A model generated the notes under the pieces. It saw only the letters and a program-made list of their open reading frames with translations. It was not told the origin of the DNA and ran no database searches. The position numbers were made by a program, and so were the translations under genes. A stretch of DNA of 64,000 nt from positions 6,944,001 through 7,008,000 of the forward strand of contig NZ_CP042437.1 of the NCBI RefSeq assembly GCF_007971525.1, written 5' to 3'. Positions 1 to 5,908 of this stretch are shown piece after piece (position 1 is the first letter of the stretch; every line of letters begins with the position of its first letter). Origin of the DNA: Mucilaginibacter ginsenosidivorax (lineage in GTDB: Bacteria; Bacteroidota; Bacteroidia; Sphingobacteriales; Sphingobacteriaceae).

Positions 1-782
1 TCCTTTAGAGAAATAGAATCAGTCTTGTTCTTTAATTTTAAAGAATCGATTATTTTAGTAAGCGCGATGTACTGCCTGTTGTTTTGGATATATCTGCTTG
101 AATCAGCAAAACTGTTTTTAGCTAACGGTTGCAATTTCGTTGTATCGCGCCCATTGCGATATTCTGATAAATAATGGCCCCCTTGTTGTATCCTGTATTT
201 ATTGATCTTTATTGACGAATCACTTAATGTATTTTGTTTTGTGACTGTAGCAATTTTTTGTTGAACAAAATTGTATTTAAAAAGGCCCAATAGCATTAGG
301 CATACAATTGCGGTTAAAAAAAACAACGTGAAATTCATAAGCCGGGCACTATTAGCAATTCTTCTGTAAGCTCTTTGTCTTACATTCTCCGCTGATTTTA
401 TTTTTTGTTCAAGATTGAGTTTTATGTCCTCGCAAATGCACTGATATATAGTTAGTAGAAACTCTTTGGAATCGTATGCCGTTGGCGAAGGTATAAGGAT
501 TGTAAAGTTTTTCTCCGTTTTACATTTTTCAAGGATTTTTAACGCGAGGCTTGACTTTCCTGCACCCCTAACGCCACCAATCCCGATTACCGAAGATGAA
601 TTGCTTTGAATTCTTTCAAAAATAGTTTCGGCTTCATCTGTTCGATCAATATAGCTGTATGCGTTTGCACGCATGCTAAGATCGGTTGAAGAGATCTGGA
701 TAGGGGCAGCTACGTTTACGTCGGCTTTTACTCTTTTTAATACGTAATTTAAGGATCTTAAAATGAAGGCGAATATTTTCAT
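1..782 (-). CDS. Membrane-anchored P-loop NTPase, KAP-like (3' end cut by window edge)
   Basis: The reading frame starts at ATG 782 and is open for 260 codons to the window edge, so the C-terminus is missing. A Walker A motif of the form GVRGAGKS lies at about residues 70-77, and a single strongly hydrophobic segment lies at about residues 150-168, followed by a polar, lysine-rich stretch. A transmembrane segment only about 75 residues after Walker A recalls KAP-type NTPases, which carry membrane helices inside the P-loop domain; that assignment is inference. It diverges from the RiPP/caspase operon across a 606-bp gap and is AT-rich like that operon, so it may belong to the same system. It could equally be another STAND or AAA-type membrane ATPase. 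Confidence 0.6.
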   Translation of the reverse strand, partial: MKIFAFILRSLNYVLKRVKADVNVAAPIQISSTDLSMRANAYSYIDRTDEAETIFERIQSNSSSVIGIGGVRGAGKSSLALKILEKCKTEKNFTILIPSPTAYDSKEFLLTIYQCICEDIKLNLEQKIKSAENVRQRAYRRIANSARLMNFTLFFLTAIVCLMLLGLFKYNFVQQKIATVTKQNTLSDSSIKINKYRIQQGGHYLSEYRNGRDTTKLQPLAKNSFADSSRYIQNNRQYIALTKIIDSLKLKNKTDSISLK

Positions 783-1388
783 AACGATTTAATTTTAAAA
801 GTGTTAAGGTTGGTTGTTGATCAATAAATCTACCGAAAAATTATTCAATAAAAAAATTTTACAATACCAAAGCCGTTGTTGGAGTTGTCTCCAACAACTT
901 CGTTTTCGGCGGCAAATTCGTTAAAACGTAAGCCGTATGCCAATCCCTCTTAGGCAATGAGTTACCGATTGATAACGATAACAACAACGGGCAGATGGCT
1001 TTGGTTATAACGACGTGGTAACTGGTAACAAGTTTGTTGGAGACAACTCCAACAAAGTGCGGTGAGGAACACCAACAAGGGCGGAGCCCCGTTCATATAA
1101 CAGCCTCAAAATTAATTTCTTAATTCCTTAGATATACGGCTATGGTGACAGCACCAACAAGGGCGCAGTTAATTAAAAGACAGTAACTTATTCCTATTTT
1201 AATAAAAAAAGAATAAATATTGCGTTCAATGATAAAAATATCGTTCCGTTGCTTAATAATTTAACTTAAACAAAACTGTATTTATTCATAAAAACCTAAT
1301 AGTCAATTTTTTATAAAAATATTTTTTATGATTTATTTGGAATTACTATAAGTGAAAACTAACTTTATAGAACTTAAACTGAAAGTAC
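783..1388. other. 606-bp gap between divergent NTPase and RiPP/caspase operon
   Basis: No convincing gene is present. The gap holds two 22-bp palindromes (about 876-897 and 1034-1055) and a 14-bp direct repeat beginning caccaacaaggg at 1070 and 1152. The last 200 bases are very AT-rich and must contain the promoter of the operon starting at 1389. A weak -7-like element, TTTATTTG at 1332-1339, is one base off the Bacteroidota consensus TAnnTTTG. Parts of 900-1165 look like decayed sequence. Confidence 0.5.
875..1056. repeat. Pair of 22-bp palindromes that are reverse complements of one another
   Basis: Two perfect hairpins have 9-bp arms reading TTGTTGGAG and CTCCAACAA. The first (876-897) has loop TTGT and the second (1034-1055) has loop ACAA, so the two 22-mers are exact reverse complements of each other, about 136 bp apart. 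They sit in the shared upstream region of the divergent NTPase and the RiPP operon. They could be operator sites, paired transcription-ending hairpins, or remains of a small repeat. Confidence 0.75.
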
Positions 1389-2339
1389 ATGAAATCCCCT
1401 TATTTACTCTTTATCAGCCTTGCACTATTTGGGTGTACATCCAAAAACAATGATAATTATGATAGCCCTTTAAAAGCTACTTCGAACATTATGTCAAGGG
1501 TAGGATTACCAGACGAGAGTCCTTACTCACAAGTAAAGCAAATAGTAGGAGTCGACCTCGTATCATTTAGATATTATAGTTTAAAGGTAAATAAAAGAAA
1601 AATTCTTGGTAACGTTATCCCATACGACAAGATATGGAAAGTTAGTGACTATATTCCATTGCAGCTTTCAGCTACATCCACATTTTTCTTAAATGACAAA
1701 GAAGTTAAAATAGGAAAAAAGGATTTATCTGTTTATATAATACCCAAACTGAGTGGCCAATGGACATTGATATTAAATACCGGCGGTCTTAAAAACGGAT
1801 TACCAGACAACTACGACTCTACTAAAAACGTAGTTCAAATACCGGTTAACCCTGTAGTAGCAAATGAAAACAACGAAAGCTTAAGTGTCGTCTTTTCAAA
1901 AAACGAAATCAACAGTGTCGACATTTCAATCAACTGGGATAATTTCAAAATTCCTCTTAAACTAAGATTCGATAACACCAAAGAAATTTTTGCTAACGTT
2001 TCCCGGCATCTTAGTAATCATTCGAAAAACAATGAAAAAGTGTCATGGGATGAATACATGGCCCTGGCTAACTTTTGTTATTACTCGAATTTAAAGCTTG
2101 AGCAAGGCTTGAGCTGGATTGACTCTTCAATCACTATCGACAAAAATTATTCTAATACACAAAAGAAAGCTCAAATTTTAGCCAAAATGGGTAAATACAA
2201 TGATGCCCTGTCTTACTATAAACAAGCATATGATTTGCTTAAAAACGATACAAGTTCTAATAAAGAGTTTGGATTAAAGGGAATTAACATGGAGATAGCT
2301 GGCTTAGAAAGCTACGTTTCAAAAAATAAAAACAAGTAA
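1389..2339 (+). CDS. DUF2911 lipoprotein, first gene of the RiPP/caspase operon
   Basis: The protein has 316 residues. It begins with a lipoprotein signal peptide with lipobox LFGC (Cys16), so it should be a lipid-anchored envelope protein. Residues about 40-195 match the DUF2911 pattern: a start resembling SPYSQVKQIVG, then GNVIPYDKIWKV, a YIIPKLSGQWTLILN segment, and a final WDNFKIPL strand. The function of DUF2911 is unknown. The C-terminal third, about 205-310, is helical with a TPR-like look (ALSYYKQAYDLL). One base separates it from the precursor gene, so the two are transcribed together and probably translationally linked. In cyanobacterial GRRM loci a periplasmic protein, GrrP, accompanies the peptide; a similar partner role here is inference. 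Confidence 0.75.
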   Translation: MKSPYLLFISLALFGCTSKNNDNYDSPLKATSNIMSRVGLPDESPYSQVKQIVGVDLVSFRYYSLKVNKRKILGNVIPYDKIWKVSDYIPLQLSATSTFFLNDKEVKIGKKDLSVYIIPKLSGQWTLILNTGGLKNGLPDNYDSTKNVVQIPVNPVVANENNESLSVVFSKNEINSVDISINWDNFKIPLKLRFDNTKEIFANVSRHLSNHSKNNEKVSWDEYMALANFCYYSNLKLEQGLSWIDSSITIDKNYSNTQKKAQILAKMGKYNDALSYYKQAYDLLKNDTSSNKEFGLKGINMEIAGLESYVSKNKNK

Positions 2340-2340
2340 T

Positions 2341-2664
2341 ATGAAAAAAATAAAAAGAATTGCCACGCTGCTAAGTATAGGACTTACTTCGGTTTTTACT
2401 GCAAAAAAGGCGGTAGCGACAACAATTACGGCAAACAATAATATTGCCGATCGTGTAAATAACGTGAGGAACGAATTGAAAAAGAAAGTTGCAGACGGCT
2501 CCATTGCAGATTTGGATATTGCAGAAAATTTCAAGACCAATTCATCAATGGAAGGTTGGGGTAATTGGGTTAACTGGACAAATTGGAATAACTGGGCAAA
2601 TTGGAATAACTGGAATAATTGGAAAGATTGGGCTAAAACCTGGGGCGACTTTTTAAATTCCTAA
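2341..2664 (+). CDS. Trp-rich RiPP precursor with W-x-N repeats (GrrA-like triceptide precursor)
   Basis: This is a 107-residue precursor. The basic, hydrophobic N-terminus ending near residue 27 (KKAVA) looks like a Sec signal peptide. A helical middle region, about 34-60 (IADRVNNVRNELKKKV), resembles the leader of GrrA-family peptides. The core, residues 73-103, has Trp at 73, 76, 79, 82, 85, 88, 91, 94 and 97 in exact three-residue spacing, then at 101. The triplets are W-G/V/T/N/A-N seven times, then WKD and WAK, then WGD. Three-residue cyclophane-forming radical SAM enzymes (XyeB, GrrM and FxsB groups) join an aromatic residue to the residue two places on, often Asn or Asp, so this core could hold up to about nine rings. 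The maturase gene follows 11 bp later. Confidence 0.85.
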   Translation: MKKIKRIATLLSIGLTSVFTAKKAVATTITANNNIADRVNNVRNELKKKVADGSIADLDIAENFKTNSSMEGWGNWVNWTNWNNWANWNNWNNWKDWAKTWGDFLNS

Positions 2665-2675
2665 CTTTTACCAGG

Positions 2676-3809
2676 ATGATAGATCTATTGGTAATTCAGC
2701 CTACGCCATTTTGTAACATTAACTGCTCCTATTGTTATTTAGCCGACCGTGATAACAAAGACAAGATTAACGAAGATACCATTGGTTTAATTGCGGATAG
2801 AGTTATTGAAAGTAAATTATATGATAAAAAAATAACCGTTGTTTGGCATGCCGGCGAACCGATGGTTATCCCGGTTGATTACTTTGCACGCCTGATTGAG
2901 ATCATTAACAGTAAATTTAAGGCTAACGGTATTGAAACAGAGCATTCGATACAAACAAATGGAACTTTAATCAGCCAAAAATGGTGCGATGTAATCAATA
3001 AATTCAATATCAAAATTGGGATAAGTATTGACGGACCTGATTTTATTCATGATCACAACCGGAAAACGAGGAATGGCAAGGGTACTTTTCAATCTGTTAT
3101 GAAAGGAATAAAATTACTACAGGAAAACAACATCAGATATCATGGAATAGCGGTTATTTCAAAAATCTCATTAATGTTTCCTGAAGAAATTTTTTCATTT
3201 TTTTATGACAATGGCTTTTATCATGTTGGCTTAAACATAGAGGAGCTGGAAGGAATTCATACTTCTTCAAGCCTATACAAGGAAGATGAATATTCACAAA
3301 TCTATACTTTTTACCAGGCGCTGTTTAATAAATATATCAACAGCGATAATAGGATGATTATAAGAGAGTTTGATTATAGCTTGAATTCTATTTTACGCAA
3401 TCCTAACGTAATGGACATCAGAAAGATTGACATTCAATCACACCAGGTTGTTCCACACGGGATAATTTCAATTGATTATTTAGGAAATTATTCTACTTTT
3501 TCGCCTGAGTTGCTTGGTCAAAAAAGTGATGTTTACAATAATTTCATTTGGGGAAATGTCACTGACTCGGGATTTAAAAAACCAAAATGGCGCAAACAAT
3601 TTAATGCAATCTCAAAAGAAATTTCGTCTGGGGTAAAAAAATGCAAAAAAGAGTGCTCTTTTTTTAGCGTTTGCGGTGGTGGTGCTCCTGCAAATAAGTA
3701 TTATGAGAATAACTCGTTCAATTCAACCGAAACCAATTACTGCCGGTATACCATTCAGGTACCAACTTCGATAGTACTCTCTTACCTGGAAGAGAAATTG
3801 TTTAACTAA
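2676..3809 (+). CDS. Radical SAM/SPASM peptide maturase, GrrM-like cyclophane synthase
   Basis: The protein has 377 residues. The radical SAM cluster motif CxxxCxxC is Cys13, Cys17 and Cys20, within QPTPFCNINCSYCYL, a form typical of peptide-modifying radical SAM enzymes of the GRRM and Xye groups. WHAGEP at about residue 60 fits the S-adenosylmethionine-binding strand, and QTNGTL and SIDGPD follow as in that group. A C-terminal SPASM-type region has Cys323, Cys327, Cys333 and Cys356 for auxiliary Fe-S clusters. It lies 11 bp after the Trp-repeat precursor, which is its presumed substrate. The expected reaction is carbon-carbon bond formation between Trp ring carbons and the beta carbon of Asn or Asp two residues on. 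The ring chemistry is inferred from family and substrate. Confidence 0.85.
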   Translation: MIDLLVIQPTPFCNINCSYCYLADRDNKDKINEDTIGLIADRVIESKLYDKKITVVWHAGEPMVIPVDYFARLIEIINSKFKANGIETEHSIQTNGTLISQKWCDVINKFNIKIGISIDGPDFIHDHNRKTRNGKGTFQSVMKGIKLLQENNIRYHGIAVISKISLMFPEEIFSFFYDNGFYHVGLNIEELEGIHTSSSLYKEDEYSQIYTFYQALFNKYINSDNRMIIREFDYSLNSILRNPNVMDIRKIDIQSHQVVPHGIISIDYLGNYSTFSPELLGQKSDVYNNFIWGNVTDSGFKKPKWRKQFNAISKEISSGVKKCKKECSFFSVCGGGAPANKYYENNSFNSTETNYCRYTIQVPTSIVLSYLEEKLFN

Positions 3810-3822
3810 GCCAATTATCAAA

Positions 3823-4206
3823 ATGGAACTGCAAATAACCTTTTTGTCAGAAGACAAGGCATCGGCCATAGAGCATACAGCCGGATTGAGAAAAAAAATT
3901 AAATTTTATCTACCCGAGGCCGACGTTGAAAAGAATAAAATAAAAGAAGGCGATGCCGGTGCCGAGAGTGAAATTATAAGTATGCTATTAGGTGCTGGAT
4001 TTGCGGGAAAGCTTTTTGAAATTATAAAAAGCTACATCGTAGCCAAAATAAAAGCTGATGTAGATTTGGCAAAAATTGATGCCAAGAAATCGAAAATTGA
4101 AGTCTCGGGCAAAAATGCTCAAGGTGAAGATATCTCCATTGTCATCACATGTGACCCTGAAGATTTAACAAAGTTTAAAGACCTGCTTAAAACAACGTTT
4201 AATTGA
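3823..4206 (+). CDS. EACC1-like small protein (effector-associated constant component)
   Basis: The protein has 127 residues with no signal peptide. An N-terminal strand (MELQITFLSE) is followed by a charged helix, a central hydrophobic glycine-containing helix at about residues 49-75, a hairpin of strands at about 90-109 (KIEVSGKNAQGEDISIVIT), and a last helix. This order fits EACC1, a small domain known from NTP-dependent bacterial conflict systems, where it is encoded beside caspase-like or other effectors and STAND NTPases. Here the caspase gene follows 18 bp later and the NTPase after that, which is the expected context. I rely on motif order and context, since sequence similarity in this family is weak. 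Confidence 0.6.
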   Translation: MELQITFLSEDKASAIEHTAGLRKKIKFYLPEADVEKNKIKEGDAGAESEIISMLLGAGFAGKLFEIIKSYIVAKIKADVDLAKIDAKKSKIEVSGKNAQGEDISIVITCDPEDLTKFKDLLKTTFN

Positions 4207-4224
4207 AAACTTATACACCAAACA

Positions 4225-5898
4225 ATGAAGCCAGAAAATATTTTAGCAGTATTACTTGGCGTATGGAATTATGATAACTTGCCTTCCTTACCTGCAGCAC
4301 AACGCCACATAAAAAAAATCCACGAAGATCTATCAGGCGATACGGTTGCAATGCCAGTTAATCAAATCTATCCTGAAGACCACTCCTCTTCCCAAGGAAA
4401 TCCAATAACCATTTTAACAAATATCAACAATTTCATTAAAGGCCAAATTAAAATCAATAATAATATTGAATTGATAATCTTTTACTTTTCTGGCCATGGT
4501 TTATTAGATGACCAGGAAGCAAAATACTATTTGTGTGTAAAGGAAACCGACGATGAAACCCTGGGCTTAACTGCTATAGATATAATACTTTTGCTGGATA
4601 CGCTTTTGGCGCACAAAAAAAAGCTGGTACTTATTCTTGATTCTTGTTTTAGCGAAAACATATTTTCTCAGATTACAGCAAAAAGCCCTGATATTTTTAT
4701 AATTGCATCGTCAAGGTACAACAAAACGTCGAAATACCCGGTAGGGGATACTTTCTCGGCCTTTTCTGAACGCTTTATTAATTTACTTGAAAATGGAAGT
4801 GAAACGTACAAAGACACGGAATATTTAAGTTTAGCTGTTGTTTTTGAAGAATTAAAAAAAGAATTGAAAAGGGATCGTTATCCGGAACCTGTTTCTCTTG
4901 ATAAAAACAGGTGTAGTGAGATCCCATTTATAAAGAATATAAGATATGAAGATCCGGCTCAACAATATTCTGTTCCAAAAACATCAATTATATCGGCTTT
5001 GCGCCAGTATAACCCTGACATTCTTAATCCGGAAGATAGTAAAGAAGCCATCTTAAAAAGCTACCCTATTTTTATTTCTTATTACCTTAAAGATCTGTTT
5101 GCAAAGGGGTCGAAAAAAATAAACGATCTCCAATTCTATATTGATTTTTACAAAATCATTATTAAATATTTAAGCTTTATTGCCATTAAGGATTTAAAGG
5201 ACAGGACACCAAAAAGTATAATCAGAGAAGAGGATAGTGTTGCTTTAAACTGCATATGGAATGAATACCCAACGCACAAACAATATTTTAACATTCTGAA
5301 AATTATCTGTATCAATTATGAGCATTTGATAATTAAAGAGTTTAATAAGGATGCCGATTTTTTATCCTCTATTGATAAACTTGAAGAAGCATTGAATAGT
5401 GAGAAAGTTGATTTAACCGCTTTCAGAACTAATTTTTTTGAGCTAATTAAAAACCTTGCATTTTTTTGCAGATATAACCTGTACGCGGTGCGAATCATTG
5501 AAGTAAGAAAAGGTTATTATGGCCCCCCGGTATACAGACATGAGGTAAGTAATCTTTATGGACAAAGTGAAAGCAAATACGACTTTTCTTTACAATTTCC
5601 TATCTACATACACAACGGGGCAATTATATTATACCCCAAAACAGCTCAAAACTTACTTAATGAAACAGAGTATCTTAACCTATGGCCATTGGTAATTGAC
5701 AGGTTTGGGAACGACAGGGGTAGCGACAAGCCCGAGATACAGTTTTATAGAGGCACTAATAATAGCGGTGCCGATAATAAGAAATTTTATTACGAAAGCA
5801 CAACGCTAAAGAAAAGCAATATCGAGCAATTGGAATATGCCGATTTATTATCGCTTCCAACGCGCGACGAGTGGGTAGAATATTTAAGGCCTTTTTAA
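4225..5898 (+). CDS. Caspase-fold protease with uncharacterised C-terminal region
   Basis: The protein has 557 residues. Residues 1-230 form a caspase-like (C14) domain. It opens with LLGVWNYDNLPSLPAA, a common bacterial caspase start; the catalytic His91 lies in YFSGHG and the catalytic Cys141 in ILDSCFSE, after a hydrophobic strand. Both dyad residues are intact, so it should be active. Residues about 240-557 match nothing I recognise; they are mostly helical and end in strands with many Tyr and Asn. No signal peptide or membrane segment is visible, so it acts in the cytoplasm. It lies between the EACC1-like gene and the STAND NTPase (10-bp gap), which fits an effector released or activated by that NTPase. 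Confidence 0.8.
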   Translation: MKPENILAVLLGVWNYDNLPSLPAAQRHIKKIHEDLSGDTVAMPVNQIYPEDHSSSQGNPITILTNINNFIKGQIKINNNIELIIFYFSGHGLLDDQEAKYYLCVKETDDETLGLTAIDIILLLDTLLAHKKKLVLILDSCFSENIFSQITAKSPDIFIIASSRYNKTSKYPVGDTFSAFSERFINLLENGSETYKDTEYLSLAVVFEELKKELKRDRYPEPVSLDKNRCSEIPFIKNIRYEDPAQQYSVPKTSIISALRQYNPDILNPEDSKEAILKSYPIFISYYLKDLFAKGSKKINDLQFYIDFYKIIIKYLSFIAIKDLKDRTPKSIIREEDSVALNCIWNEYPTHKQYFNILKIICINYEHLIIKEFNKDADFLSSIDKLEEALNSEKVDLTAFRTNFFELIKNLAFFCRYNLYAVRIIEVRKGYYGPPVYRHEVSNLYGQSESKYDFSLQFPIYIHNGAIILYPKTAQNLLNETEYLNLWPLVIDRFGNDRGSDKPEIQFYRGTNNSGADNKKFYYESTTLKKSNIEQLEYADLLSLPTRDEWVEYLRPF

Positions 5899-5908
5899 TG
5901 TTGTTCAA

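Noticed and set aside
2319..2540. 73-codon minus-strand frame opposite the RiPP precursor
   Set aside because: It is antisense to the well-supported precursor and to the end of the lipoprotein; no start context or known motif.
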